DNA of 64,000 bases from positions 177,272,516 through 177,336,515 of the forward strand of contig OX465281.1 of NCBI GenBank assembly GCA_949987705.1, in the 5' to 3' direction. The translations under genes and the position numbers were made by a program. Source of the stretch: Thereva unica. Taxonomy: Eukaryota > Arthropoda > Insecta > Diptera > Therevidae. Below the pieces are notes generated by a model. It was not told where the DNA came from. It saw nothing but the letters and a program-made list of their open reading frames with translations, and made no database searches. Positions 22,055-33,419 of this stretch are shown piece after piece. How positions within the stretch are numbered: position 1 is the stretch's first letter; each line of letters opens with the position of its first letter.

Positions 22055-22570
22055 GGTTACTTAGAAAGCATAGAGTCTCCTCTTTAAAATCCTATTTGTT
22101 TTTTATGCGCACATTTTATTCAAGTATTCTTTAGATTTTCCCCGAACGCCTCGCTTGAATATTTAAATTTGAAGGTTTGGCACGCGCAGAGTTTTCGAAT
22201 TCGCTTTCTTATTTTTAATATTTTTTTATAATAATAAAAAGGAATTTTTTAATATGTTATAATATAACCTTTAGTGAAATTTTTCGCTCCTTTACGTGGT
22301 GCTATTAGTTTTTAGATTTTTTTTTATTTTTCGAGTAATGATGCAAAAACCTATTTTTCGACATTGTTTTCGAAATTGTGAAGATATCATACACTGCAAA
22401 GATTTTTTATCGTGTTCTACACCCAAAAAAGTACCCAAGACCCCATTTTCAGCGAGATCACATTTTGCTAGGTCAAAGTCTCTGACAACTGGGCTATTGG
22501 GCCTGTTCGGGAAATTCTCCTCAACGTCAATGCTGCTTCTCTATGGTTTGCATAGAGCTGTGAATTGGTA

Positions 22571-22775
22571 CACTGCAAATTTCAGCTTTTGAAAGTGTGT
22601 TATTTCAAACCGCTTAAAGTTTTATTGTGACGTCATCCATTTGATTAATATTGTAGACAATTTTTAAATACATTTTTAAAGTTTCTACAATAATGTTAAT
22701 AAAATGTGTGACGTCACAATAAAACACTTCAAGTGTTTTGAAATAAAATAGTTTTAAAAGCTTAGATTTGCAGTG
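22571..22775. mobile_element. Fully palindromic MITE, TA target duplication
   Basis: Both ends read CACTGCAAAT(T/C)T inward, and the match continues through nearly the whole 205 bp, with shared GCTTTT(G/A)AAA, TTATTTCAAA and TTTTATTGTGACGTCA. TA precedes the left end (22569) and follows the right end (22776). This is a foldback MITE of the Tc1/mariner type that would form a long hairpin RNA or DNA. Confidence 0.85.
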
Positions 22776-23345
22776 TAAAGGCCTTATATAAATCATCATA
22801 AAATGTGAAAATTTCTCAACGTTCGGCCGGTTATCACCAAATTGAATTCCTATTGTGACTGGAATATGTGCTATTGAAACCTTTTGCTTAATAATGCATT
22901 TGCTAGTTTGAACAGTACACTCTTGGCGCGCAACATAAGTATCACTCTGTCCTCAATTTTCTCTACTGTATTTAAAATTTGATCAGGATGTCATAGCTGG
23001 GGTATAATATTGGCCCTGCCCCGAATATATTGTATATAGAAATGTGTGGAAAAACCTTAAGTACCAGAGTAAAATCTATACCACAGAGTAGAGCTATGGT
23101 CCATTATAGATAAAGTCGTATGCGTTATAGATAAAGTCGTAGGCATGCGTAATTAGGAAAAAGTGGAAAGTCTCGTAAGTCCGTGAAAAGTTATCCGCTT
23201 TCGCTTTCAATCTGGGTAAATGAAAGCTTGTACTTACTCAAATGGAAAATTACTGCTTTATGTTACTGCGTTTAAGGAAATAGCACAAACACAAATATAG
23301 TACTTGAGGCTTTACAAAAGCTGCTTGGCTTGCGTACATGATTGC
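22776..23345. other. No gene recognised
   Basis: No gene recognised. A short duplication of the word ATAGATAAAGTCGTA occurs at about 23106-23141. Confidence 0.4.
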
Positions 23346-23349
23346 TTAA

Positions 23350-24061
23350 GGGGGTCAACCTGTGTAAAATTTTCGAAAAATCTTTTTTTTTTACTTTTTT
23401 TGCATCTTGAAGATGTGAAGAATGATGTCCCAAAAAATTTCCCGAATTCGACATATTTCAAACGTGACAGGGCGCTGAGTCTAGAATACTAAGTTCTGTT
23501 GTCTCCAAACTTTGAACGCGTTTTTCTCGAAACCATGTTTTTGAAATTTGCGTGCAGGATTAAAGATTATCTACTCAACAGATCAACTGGAAATTTTGAC
23601 AGAATCATAAATAGAGATAAATGAAGGTACCCACGTAGGGGTTTTTCGATATCTTTTTATTTGTTTATTTTACAGCCTTTTTTTATGGAAAAAAAGCAAA
23701 AAAATGCTAAATTTTTATGAAATGTACTGCCATTTATTCAATTTTTTTAATTTCGTCAAAATCCTACGTCAGTACCTCGACAACAGAAACACAAATAAAA
23801 TCCTTTTTACTTTTTGTGTTTCAGATGAGTGGTTCGAGCGGAATCTTGCACGCAATTCCGGTATTCTATTTTGAGGACGTCACTTTCAATGGCCTCAATA
23901 AATATAAGCCTTCGGTTTACACTTTTGGAAAAATTTACAGTTATAATAAAAACATAAACCTTTAAAATAACATTAAACTTATTCCAATATTCAAATTATT
24001 TCTCCTAATAAAAATTCCCAAAAAAGCGTTCGAAATACCGCTTTTACACAGGTTGACCCCC
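23350..24061. mobile_element. piggyBac-type MITE (TTAA target)
   Basis: The ends are GGGGGTCAACCTGTGTAAAA at 23350 and the exact complement ending at 24061. TTAA lies immediately outside each end (23346 and 24062), the hallmark target of piggyBac transposases. The 712-bp interior has no transposase, so the element depends on one supplied elsewhere. Confidence 0.85.
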
Positions 24062-24065
24062 TTAA

Positions 24066-25112
24066 GACTCGAAGGATAACTTTGGGTTCGGATGCATGAG
24101 ACCTCGTCTTTTATGGACCTATTGTCCACACAGCAAAAACTGTACTCTCATATCTCGAAGCGATGTTAATCTAACTGAGGCAAAATTCAAATCTATCTAT
24201 GAAATTAAAATTTACCTCTACATAGTTAAATCTCCCATATTATAAAAACTACACCAAAAGTCTCCAATTTCATGATACGATATTATTATTGTAATGTTGA
24301 TGCCAATAAAAAATGTGGAATAAAAAAAAACTTTATATCATTCAAATCACTGAATAATGTAATTTTAAAAATTCAGGTTTATGTCATACTTACTTACATT
24401 TCACAGTTTTCGTAGGCTGGGTACAAACAATTTGGAGATTTTTGCAATTTTTCCTAACAGAGGAATTCGTAAGCACTGTCACAATTGCCTCTCATGAGCA
24501 TTTATATTGAGAAAAATGCGAAGAAGTTTTATTGCTACCAATTCTTTTCCATGTAAAAATTCTATATTTGACTTACACTTGTTAAGGAGTTGGAGGGAAG
24601 CATTGGATCAAACGTAAAGGTGTTCTGAACATTTCAATAGTTGTATTTTAAATGGGGCTGAAACAAGCTACTTATGATTAATTAAACTACAAAATTGAAG
24701 TAATATGAGTGAGTGAAGCATAGAAGGAAATCATTGTTTAAAATGGTTTTGGAAAAAAATAAATGGCTTCGCGCACATCACCGATTTCTTGGAAATGCTT
24801 TCTAAAATTTTGTGTGCTTTTCCATAAAATGGAAATTTTTCAGATGCATAGATTTTGTAAGAAAAATTGTTCAATTTATTTGAAACAAAATTATAATATT
24901 TATCATTTCTTCCTAGAACTATCTCTTCGTAGACAGAATGACGTGTTTAAATCAAACAGATTCCAGCCTAAGAGCTTATAGCAACATATAACTAATAATT
25001 CTTCTTTATTTTTATCTCTGAAGAACAGTAACAATAATAATAATTATAATAATAATAATAATAATAGTGTTACCCTTCTAACTCAGAAGGTGCACATCAC
25101 AGCAAGGCTTAG
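24066..25112. other. No gene recognised; AAT microsatellite
   Basis: AT-rich sequence with no gene. An (AAT)n-type microsatellite lies at about 25029-25067. Confidence 0.5.
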
Positions 25113-25413
25113 TGTGGAGTTTTTATGTAATTAGAAACACCGATATCCACTTCTATTAACACTTCATTAATTTTTAGTATTTTACACATTAACATTAACT
25201 CACTTTTATTATAACTTCAATTCTGTGATATTATATTTATACTTAAATTCTATTGCTCGGAGCCACCACGCTGACCACGACTTCTAGACTCACTAACTTC
25301 TATCTCTTTACTCGCCGCCGGAAATTCCTTTTTGCTTTTTCTCGCCGCTGAGGCTGAGAGTGGGTGCGTTCCGTAATTTGCTGAAAGGAAGTGTAGAGTT
25401 TGGGTACTCTACA
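25113..25413 (-). repeat. 3' LTR of the Gypsy element
   Basis: 301 bp, TG...CA on the plus strand, closely similar to 43626-43927, including CTCGGAGCCACCACGCTGA and the terminal GGGTACTCTACA. Confidence 0.85.
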
Positions 25414-25429
25414 GTACTCCCTTTGCAGT

Positions 25430-26203
25430 AAGTGATTCATGTTTACTTGAATCGTACTTTCTCCATCTTGCCTCCTTTCTCGACAGTCTCCGAAGGAATG
25501 CAGGTTTCAGTCGGTCTATGGAAATGTTCGAATTTTTACCCTTTACGTTAATTATGAAAAATTTTCTTAGCCGACGCACTACTGGGAAAGGTCCTTCATA
25601 TACCGCGCTTAACGCTCTTTTGTATAAAACCCTGTTCGCACTTTTCTAATCCTTTCGGAATGAAAATATTATTCTTTGAGTGATCTGTTTTGACGGGTTT
25701 AAAGGTTTGTATCTTATCTCTAAGTTTTTGTACTAAATCATCGGGCTTGATTTCGTTACACGACATACATATGTATCCGGAACGAAAAATTCGGAAGGTA
25801 ACTTAAGGGGTTGGCCGTAAACCAGTTCTGCTGGAGAAAATTTTAGGTCAGGCTTATAGGCTGCTCGCAAACCTAATAGCACTATTGGGACGTCCTCTGC
25901 CTAGCTAGAAATCCCTTTTCTACATTTTAGAGCTGCTTTTAGTTTGCGATGGAAACGCTCAACCATGCCATTAGACTGTGGGTGGTAAGTAGTTGTCCTG
26001 ATTCGATAGCTTCCGAGAAATTCGGACAAACGACGGAACAATCTTGATTCAAACTGGTGCCTGGTCTGTAGTGATTTGAAGTGGCACTCCGAATCTGCAT
26101 ATGAATTCGCGGAAAAATGTATCAGCTATCGTTTCTGAGGTAATGTCCCTCAAGGGGTACGCTTCTGGCCACCTAGACCGATTCACCGGACCGTGTCAGA
26201 ATT
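25430..26203 (-). pseudogene. Gypsy integrase core and C-terminus
   Basis: Minus-strand translation in shifting frames gives WPEAYPLRDITSETIADTFF, FGVPLQITTD, then FHR and KPDDLVQKLRDKI, the retroviral-type integrase catalytic core and its C-terminal segment. The aspartate of ITTD is the second catalytic acid. Several frameshifts and stops separate the pieces, so it is non-functional. It catalysed cDNA strand transfer in the ancestral element. It is cut off from its N-terminal part by the MITE at 26206. Confidence 0.75.
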
Positions 26204-26205
26204 TA

Positions 26206-26869
26206 CCCAGTAGGACCGACAAGCTTACAGAAGTACTGAAATCAGCACTTACTGGTAAGGGGTAGGCCTTACCACATCCTTTTACAGAAGTGCTTACTTT
26301 TACACACGATGTCATAGGGGGTAAGGCCTTTCTTTAGTACTTACCTTAGAGTACTTATAGAACTGCTCATCTGTAAGGGGTATAGTAAGGCAGCAAATAG
26401 AACATTGCAAAAAGAGATATTCATGGGCGCCTGTGGATATGTGATCCGGTGTCGAAATGCTTTTATTTTTTTCATCTTTTACAAATGCCCTTTTTCCAAG
26501 CCCGAGAGTGGCTTTACCTAAGCAGTCCCCCAACTAAATTCTCCACCTCTCCAAAGCTGCTTGTCCTCCGTATCGAATGAGAGCCGGGCTATTGAGTATG
26601 CTAATGTCGCATTTTATGTCGACGAATATAATTGCCCGTTTTCTTTTTTTCTATAAAATTTATGAAAACTCCAGGAAAGCTCCCTTGAGTCATCGGGCAG
26701 ACTCTCACTTGTTTGGGTATAATTCTGTACTACACCTTACCATCTGCCTTCTCTTGTAATGGGTTAAATAAGGGCTCATCTAGCACCAAGAAAATAAGAG
26801 GTACCCCTTACCAGATGAGTACTAATTTCCGTGCTCCATCGGTAAGGCCTTCCTAGAATTCCTACTGGG
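26206..26869. mobile_element. MITE copy B (CCCAGTAGGA termini, TA target)
   Basis: CCCAGTAGGA at 26206 is inverted at the right end (26869), with TA on both sides (26204 and 26870). It is inserted in the integrase gene. The core (26412-26694) is the same as that of copy A (618-898). The subterminal parts are instead packed with GGTAAGG/CCTTACC and AAGTACTT-like words that copy A lacks. Confidence 0.8.
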
Positions 26870-26871
26870 TA

Positions 26872-27051
26872 GGTATAGCCTTTCGAGATTTCTAAAAGTC
26901 CGACTATGTCTAGGTGGACATGTGCAAACCGGACTTGCGGAATAGGAAAGTCGCCGATTGGAGTCTTAGTGTATCTGCCGATTTTCGAGCGTTGGCAAGC
27001 TAAACATGCTTGTGCCCAAACCTTGATGTCTGTTTGCATCTTTGGCCAAAA
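26872..27051 (-). pseudogene. Gypsy integrase N-terminal zinc finger region
   Basis: The frame reads MQTDIKVWAQACLACQRSKI and continues through FAHVHLDIVG, covering the CxxC half of the HHCC zinc finger and the first catalytic aspartate of the integrase core. Upstream residues of the same protein lie beyond the inserted LTR element, at 30886 and on. Confidence 0.8.
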
Positions 27052-27055
27052 GTAT

Positions 27056-27553
27056 TGTTACGTTTTTACAGCTTAACGGATTCGTAGGATTAATTAAGGA
27101 ATACACTTTTTAATTATCCACACAATAATTTATTAATTACAAACCGAAACACAAGTTAATTACAAACACAAGTTAATTACAAACACAATTCTTACAGTTC
27201 ACTATAATCACTTTAAATTTAATAACTCGCACTATTAAACTCTCTATCGCTTTATATCACCACTTTTCACTGTTTTCACCTTAGAACACTTTTATCGCCT
27301 TTCAAATCAAAACTGACTCGATAGCGGCTGCCAGGCGCTTTTATATAGGCAGTTCTACCTTTGTCTACTTTCTGGAACCTTCTCGAGTCCCTTTTCTCGA
27401 GCCTAGTGGTATGTTCTATTCTTTTAGTTTCGACCAACTTGAAGTTGTCTTCGCTTATCGCTCGTTAGTTTAGTACATAAATTCTTAATTCGGACAACAA
27501 CCGAAAATCGTTGATTCATCCTCTCGACAAACAGATGGCGCATAATCATCACA
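27056..27553 (-). repeat. 3' LTR
   Basis: 498 bp, TGTTACG...ATCATCACA on the plus strand, same length as and apparently identical to 30384-30881. Confidence 0.9.
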
Positions 27554-27564
27554 TTGCCCCCTTC

Positions 27565-30297
27565 TTAGGACTGTTCGTCCCGAACAGTTGTCCATCCTGG
27601 ATCCGGCTGATGATATGGGCACAGCCTGTTTATGTGCACAATCTTCTGCTTTGCTTTGGGTCCTTGTTGAATCCTGTAGACCACATCGTTGATCCGTGTT
27701 AGGATTCTATAGGGCCCCTCCCACTGACGCTGAAGTTTCGGAGACTTGCCCTTTCGTCGTCGAGGATTGAACAGCCAAACGAGGTCACCTTCCTGGAATC
27801 CGCTACAGTTTGCTCGGAGGTCGTACCTTGGTTTCATCCTGTCACTGGCCGTCTTAGGATTCTCCCTTGAGATTTTGTCAACTGAGGCTCCAACGTGGTG
27901 TTGTCTTATTTCTCCTTTCGCTCTTACTCGAGGACCCTTGCTGCCGGCACAAGCTGTGCATTTGCGACACCAATTCGTAACATCCTCCCGCATGTGAAGC
28001 CAATAGAATCTCTCCTTTATTTTTGACAGAGTTTTGTTGACTCCCAAATGTTCTCCTGACGGGCTATTATGACACTCCTCAAGAATATCTGTTATTCCAG
28101 CACGAGGGACTAACACCTGCATTCGATGAGAGGTACCATCAGCTGTTTCCCATTTGCGCTTCAATACTCCTCCTTCGATATGCAATGAATCCCATTGGGC
28201 CCAATAGCTCTTCAGGATTTCACTTCTCTCTGCGATGTCTTTCCATTTAGGCTTCTCGTTGTGTTCTTTCCATGACAAAATCGCAGAAATGTCCGGGTCG
28301 TCGCGTTGCGCATCTCGAATTCCTTGGTCCTCATATTTTATGCTTGGCTCCGCAGTCGTCTTTTGACACTTTTCCTCAATACCCCAACGATGCTTAAAAC
28401 CTGGTTCGCATGGTCGCCGGGACAGTGCAGTATCCATTGGAATTCCCCTGTTGCGGTGTTTCATCATCAATTCTCCAAGGTCCAATAGTATTCCGTGTGT
28501 TGTCATAAAGTCCAAACCAAGAATACACTCGTCTACTATGTCAGCTACCAGGAACGCATGTGTAAACTCAATGTCGCCAAGTACCACATCCATCATTGTC
28601 TCCCCGTGTAATTTCACTGGTTCTCCTGTTACAGTTTTCAGAATGTACTGGTCCGCGCTTTTCAGCCACTTTCTACCGACCAAATCAGCCCTGATGACAG
28701 ATCTTGAAGCACCTGTATCCACGGTAATTGTGTATTGTTCATCGCCAACTTTCCCCTCGATGACAAGGCTGTTGTTGCCACGCTGCAGTTGGGTGATGTT
28801 GACGATAACATCAGGGGTCTCAATTTTCCCCACCAACTCCCTCCGGTCGCCTTTCTGCCGTTGTCCACATTTTCCACAGCATGTTGAGCCACTCCTACTC
28901 CCTGGCGATTCCACTCTCCTTCGCTTTCGGCAACTCCTTTGTAAATGGCCCGGCTCACCACAGTTCCAGCATCGTAGACGACGACGTACTTCCGAGGTGT
29001 TGACTCGATGGCAAATGTTCTCAGTCATATTGATTCCCCTGAGGTGGACCGTATTCCTTGTTGCTTGCTTCGCTGCCTCGTATGCCAGAGCATATGCCAA
29101 AACTTCGGCGGTAGTATTCTTTCCGGCCAATCTGGCTGCCATTTGTAGATCCCGGTCGGCGAACGAGTTCAGGAAAGCCTCTCTTGCTACCTCATTGATG
29201 TAGTCTTGACCAAAACTAGGATAAGCCAGATGCACTAACCTCTCGATATCTGCGCATAGTTGTTGTAAAGTTTCTCCTGGCTTTTGAAGTCGATTGCGAA
29301 GTTGAAGTCGATAAACCTCTTGCATGTGCTGATCACCGTAACGCATTTCCAGCGCTTGAACTAAGAACCCGTAGCTGTTGCGATGTTCTGCTGGTATTGA
29401 CTGCAATATTTCTGCTGCTGTGCCCCTTAGTGACAACGTTAAGGCCGTTGCTTTCTCCTCCTCAGTCCAGCAATTGCCTGCTGCTGCTGCTTCGAATTGG
29501 AGCTTATAAGTAGACCATGGGCTTTGCCCGTCGAAAGTTGGAGGCTGCAGTTTCCTAACTCCGATGACTTCGTGGGATGCCGTCGCTGGGTGGTGAATCT
29601 TTACCCTTTCTAGCTCGGCTCTGACCGATTCTAGTTCAATCTTCAACTTTTCATCATTTTCCCTCATGGAATTTTCGAGCTTTTCCAGATCATTCTCTAC
29701 ATTTGCTTTAATGGAAGATTCGAGATTTTCCAGCTTTTTGTCAACAGAGAGTGACATTAGTTCGAATTTCTGCTCCATCTGGTTTCTCTGTTCTTCCATA
29801 GACTCTTTAAGTTCTGCTAACGAGCGTTCATGAGCTACTGCTAATAATTTCTGTTCATCTTTTAACGCCAACACTTCCGCCTTGATCTCTGTTGTCGCTT
29901 CTTTCATCTCTGCTGATGACCCTTCTTGCGCTTCTTTCATCTCGGTTGTCGCTTCCTTCATCTCTGCTGATGCACGCTCTTGCGCTTTCTTCATCTCTGC
30001 CGATGCACGTTCTTGCGTTTCTGATGACCGTTCTTGCGCTTCTTTCATCACCATTAATGTTTTAAAAAGTTCTGCCATACTCACTGTCGCTTCTTCTGGC
30101 TCTGCTTCTACCTCGCCTTCAAACATGTAGGTTTCAGGATCTTTACCCTCGTTCACCATAGCTTCTCGAAGCAGCGCGGTTAGGGAATTTTTAGCACCCA
30201 CCGTTGACAACGAGCGTTTACTTAGTTCTCTTTTCAACTCCACAGTACGCAACTCAACTAATTTTCGACCCATTTTATTATTGTCTTTAGTTCGCAC
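27565..30297 (-). CDS. Gag-protease-integrase remnant fusion lacking RT, RNase H and integrase core
   Basis: An intact 910-residue frame. Residues 10-45 look like a SAP-type DNA-binding motif. Residues 75-235 are a charged coiled coil with short AQERASAEMKEATTEMK-like repeats. Residues 248-400 are a Gypsy-type gag (LQPPTFDGQSPWSTYK). C443/C446/H451/C456 form a CCHC knuckle and D527-TGA is the protease active site. Near residue 610 the frame jumps to the end of RNase H (ALSRRPC). H743/H750/C777/C780 give the integrase zinc finger. Near residue 805 it jumps again to the integrase C-terminal domain (QRQWEGPYRI). RT, RNase H and the integrase catalytic core are therefore removed without breaking the frame. 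It could make particles and a protease but needs enzymes from another element. Confidence 0.85.
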   Translation of the reverse strand: MRTKDNNKMGRKLVELRTVELKRELSKRSLSTVGAKNSLTALLREAMVNEGKDPETYMFEGEVEAEPEEATVSMAELFKTLMVMKEAQERSSETQERASAEMKKAQERASAEMKEATTEMKEAQEGSSAEMKEATTEIKAEVLALKDEQKLLAVAHERSLAELKESMEEQRNQMEQKFELMSLSVDKKLENLESSIKANVENDLEKLENSMRENDEKLKIELESVRAELERVKIHHPATASHEVIGVRKLQPPTFDGQSPWSTYKLQFEAAAAGNCWTEEEKATALTLSLRGTAAEILQSIPAEHRNSYGFLVQALEMRYGDQHMQEVYRLQLRNRLQKPGETLQQLCADIERLVHLAYPSFGQDYINEVAREAFLNSFADRDLQMAARLAGKNTTAEVLAYALAYEAAKQATRNTVHLRGINMTENICHRVNTSEVRRRLRCWNCGEPGHLQRSCRKRRRVESPGSRSGSTCCGKCGQRQKGDRRELVGKIETPDVIVNITQLQRGNNSLVIEGKVGDEQYTITVDTGASRSVIRADLVGRKWLKSADQYILKTVTGEPVKLHGETMMDVVLGDIEFTHAFLVADIVDECILGLDFMTTHGILLDLGELMMKHRNRGIPMDTALSRRPCEPGFKHRWGIEEKCQKTTAEPSIKYEDQGIRDAQRDDPDISAILSWKEHNEKPKWKDIAERSEILKSYWAQWDSLHIEGGVLKRKWETADGTSHRMQVLVPRAGITDILEECHNSPSGEHLGVNKTLSKIKERFYWLHMREDVTNWCRKCTACAGSKGPRVRAKGEIRQHHVGASVDKISRENPKTASDRMKPRYDLRANCSGFQEGDLVWLFNPRRRKGKSPKLQRQWEGPYRILTRINDVVYRIQQGPKAKQKIVHINRLCPYHQPDPGWTTVRDEQS

Positions 30298-30364
30298 TCA
30301 CAAAAATTAAATTCCGGTCACAATTATTTTTCAAGTTCACTTATTTCACTTATCTCTTAATTAA

Positions 30365-30381
30365 TCCCACTTCTGACACCA
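30365..30381 (-). other. Primer-binding site
   Basis: TGGTGTCAGAAGTGGGA lies two bases inside the 5' LTR. It matches the 3' end of leucine-type tRNAs including CCA, by general knowledge. Confidence 0.75.
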
Positions 30382-30383
30382 AT

Positions 30384-30881
30384 TGTTACGTTTTTACAGC
30401 TTAACGGATTCGTAGGATTAATTAAGGAATACACTTTTTAATTATCCACACAATAATTTATTAATTACAAACCGAAACACAAGTTAATTACAAACACAAG
30501 TTAATTACAAACACAATTCTTACAGTTCACTATAATCACTTTAAATTTAATAACTCGCACTATTAAACTCTCTATCGCTTTATATCACCACTTTTCACTG
30601 TTTTCACCTTAGAACACTTTTATCGCCTTTCAAATCAAAACTGACTCGATAGCGGCTGCCAGGCGCTTTTATATAGGCAGTTCTACCTTTGTCTACTTTC
30701 TGGAACCTTCTCGAGTCCCTTTTCTCGAGCCTAGTGGTATGTTCTATTCTTTTAGTTTCGACCAACTTGAAGTTGTCTTCGCTTATCGCTCGTTAGTTTA
30801 GTACATAAATTCTTAATTCGGACAACAACCGAAAATCGTTGATTCATCCTCTCGACAAACAGATGGCGCATAATCATCACA
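30384..30881 (-). repeat. 5' LTR
   Basis: 498 bp; partner of 27056-27553. It is followed by the target duplication GTAT at 30882. Confidence 0.9.
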
Positions 30882-30885
30882 GTAT

Positions 30886-32567
30886 CTTGTACAGATTAGT
30901 TTCCTGGATGCTCGAATTCCCTTGTGTGATAACCGGTGTAAGGCCTTGAAAACTTCGTGTCAAGTTGAGTTGGGACAAAAGGACGAACTTCCTTCGTGGA
31001 AACTTCGCACCAAATGGGAGTTTGCAGAGTCGGTACCAAGCGCTTTTCCAATTTAAATTTTGAACCGCTTTTATATTCTTCGCTTGTTAATTGTTTCAGC
31101 TCCGTATCTGATTGCTGTAAAGTACCGAATTGTTTAAGGTCTAAATTAACAGCCGCGACGGTCGAAGTTTCGTGATAACACATCCGCGATGACGTTGTCC
31201 TTTCCTTTTACATGTCGGATATCTTTAGTGAATTGGGATATATAATCCAAATGTCGAGCCTGCATTGGGGTTCGTTCTGTTTTCAAGTCTAGTGCGTTCG
31301 TCAGAGGTTTGTGGTCTGTGAAAACCGTGAAGGGACGACCTTCTAACCAGTACCTAAAATGCTTTATAGACTGATATATTGCCAATAGCTCTCGGTCGAA
31401 AGCCGAGTACTTTTGCTCAGCTGTACTAAGTTTCTTGGAATGAAATGCTAAGGGCTCCCAAAATACATTTTTGCACTCTTGTTCTAATACCACTCCTATC
31501 GTGACGTTAGAAACATCTACGCTGAGCCTGAGTTTCGGGTTGGGTAATGGGTGCCTGAGTAGTGCAGCAGATGCTAAGGCTTGTTTTATTCGTGAGAAAT
31601 TGGCTTTACAATCCGAAGGGAAGAGAAAGTTTTTCGGTTTTACTTTTGGCGAAGCACTTATAAGATTATGGAACGGGGTTAGTAATTCCGCGGACTGGCG
31701 AATAAACCTAGAGTAGAAATTTGCCATCCCTACGAATTTTCTAACTTGGCGAATCGATGTAGGCGTAGGATACTCTACTATGGCCTTAACTCGTTCTTCG
31801 GAAGGGAGAATTCCTTGGCTGTTTCCAAGAAAATTTAGTTCGTTCGCGCCAAAAATACATTTACTGGGATTTATTTTTAAACCGTACTCCTCCAGCCGCT
31901 TGAAAAGCGCTTCTAAATGAACTCTGTGCTCCTGCAAATTTGTACTAGCAACGAGGATATCGTCGATGTACACGAACACAAAATTTAAATCAGTAATCAC
32001 CTCGTTCATAAATCTCTGGAACGTTTGGGCCGCGTTCTTTAGGCCGAAAGGCATCCTAGTGAATTCAAACATTCCAAAAGGCGTTGTAATCGCTGTTTTA
32101 AACACGTCTTCCTCGGCCACTGGTATTTGATGGTAAGCCCTTATAAGATCGATTTTGGAGAATATAGAACAATCCCGGAGGTTCATTGAAGAACTTTGAA
32201 TATGAGGGATGGGGTACCTATCTGGTATTGTGACCGCGTTAAGCCTGCGGTAGTCCTTTTGGGGGACCATGTGCAAAGGAGAACACGTTTGGGATGCTGA
32301 TGGTCGGCAAATTCCCAGTTCTAACATGTGTTGGAACTCGTTGTGGGCTAGCTTATGTTTGATTGGATCTAACCGTCTTGGTTGCGAGTATGATAGTCGA
32401 CCTGTTGTTACGATGTAGTGACGCACTTTGTGCTTGACAGGGAGGGAGTGGTCTGGGGGCCTTATCAAGTCTGGGAAACTCCTTAGTAGCTGCTCGAACT
32501 CACTCGAGCAAGTGAAAATATGTAGTGTTGGAGTGTTTGTTCTAATTAGTGTGCCGTTTGACGTCAT
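30886..32567 (-). pseudogene. Gypsy reverse transcriptase and RNase H
   Basis: A 473-codon frame (31146-32567) holds the RT palm, with [28 protein letters not shown] and the catalytic FVYIDDILV. RNase H follows, with [22 protein letters not shown] and [16 protein letters not shown] short deletion removes residues just before DYRRLNAV. The frame breaks near 31150 and the connection towards integrase continues in another frame to about 30886, where the younger LTR element is inserted. RT copied the element RNA into cDNA and RNase H removed the template. The closest type appears to be the Csrn1/17.6-opus-like Gypsy group. Confidence 0.85.
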
Positions 32568-32589
32568 GTTAGTTACTGGGTCGATTAAT

Positions 32590-32773
32590 CTTTTCTTACG
32601 GAGATCTACGAGAAGCGTCTACGAATTTGACGAGGAAATCTGCTCCTATTATTGGTCTATTGATTGCTGCCAGTGTAAAGGGGTAGCTGAAAGAACGACG
32701 AAGACCTAAAGTCAGTTGAACGAGTCTAAGACCGAAAGTTTTGATAGGTTAGCCGTTGGCGGCGACTAGTAGA
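32590..32773 (-). pseudogene. Gypsy protease, C-terminal half
   Basis: Minus-strand translation gives LVAANGLPIKTFGLRLVQLT, then INRPIIGADFLVKF. This is the conserved flap and C-terminal end (IIGADFL) of Gypsy aspartic proteases. The N-terminal half with the active site is at 41075-41290, beyond the long-TIR insertion. Confidence 0.75.
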
Positions 32774-33419
32774 CCAGTCATCAGAGATTTTTTCGTGTTA
32801 TAAAATTGTACAGCAAACTGCTTGCACTACTACTTCAGGGGTATCTCATAGATTACTAAAAATAAAAAACCAGCCAAAATTTACTCATGTGGAATTGTTT
32901 AAACAATAATTAGCAACAAAAATGGGTACTTTTTCCGTTTTTGGCGTATACAATAAAAAGTACTGGATGAATCACGTTGCTCTCAACAGGATATTTGTAG
33001 AGAATTGAAAACCCTACAAAATGGGGTTTTCTAGACCTCGATCGGATAATTTTTCGCCGAGAAAAGCTAGAAAACCCCTTAAAAAGGCCATTTTTTCAAA
33101 AACTCGTACCTCTGTTACTTTGCAATATTAGGGTATGATTTTTTGGGACCTAATACCCTGGTACATATACTTTAAACTGCCAAAAGATAAAATTTGTCGC
33201 ATGTATAGTTTCTGCATAATTGCAGTATAAACAAAATAGACCCCAATCTTGCACATTGCGCCAATATTAGCAGAGTGGCCCGATTGAAATTTGTAAAACG
33301 GTTTCTGAAAGTATAGGCTAGGGGCTACAATTTGTCTTTCTCACATTTTAATATAAGTTTGGAGAACAATGCTAAAAATGCTTTTGAAAATGGTACATAG
33401 GGCGAACATTCTAATTCGA
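32774..33419 (+). repeat. Left long inverted arm
   Basis: Pairs with 40441-41073. It includes GGGTACTTTTTCCGTTTTTG and a CTAGAAAACCCC segment. Confidence 0.85.

Larger units (their letters stand above)
27056..30881 (-). mobile_element. Short LTR retrotransposon with one gag-pol derivative ORF
   Basis: Two 498-bp LTRs (27056-27553 and 30384-30881) appear essentially identical, so insertion was recent. GTAT flanks the element on both sides (27052-27055 and 30882-30885), a 4-bp target duplication. A primer-binding site complementary to a tRNA 3' end (TGGTGTCAGAAGTGGGA, minus strand, 30365-30381) follows the 5' LTR, and the purine tract AAGAAGGGGGCAA precedes the 3' LTR. The only gene is a 910-codon ORF. 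It lies in the integrase of the older Gypsy element. Confidence 0.9.

Noticed and set aside
28451..29203. 250-codon plus-strand ORF
   Set aside because: Lies antisense to the well-supported 910-codon gag-pol derivative frame, with Ser/Pro-rich composition expected of a shadow.
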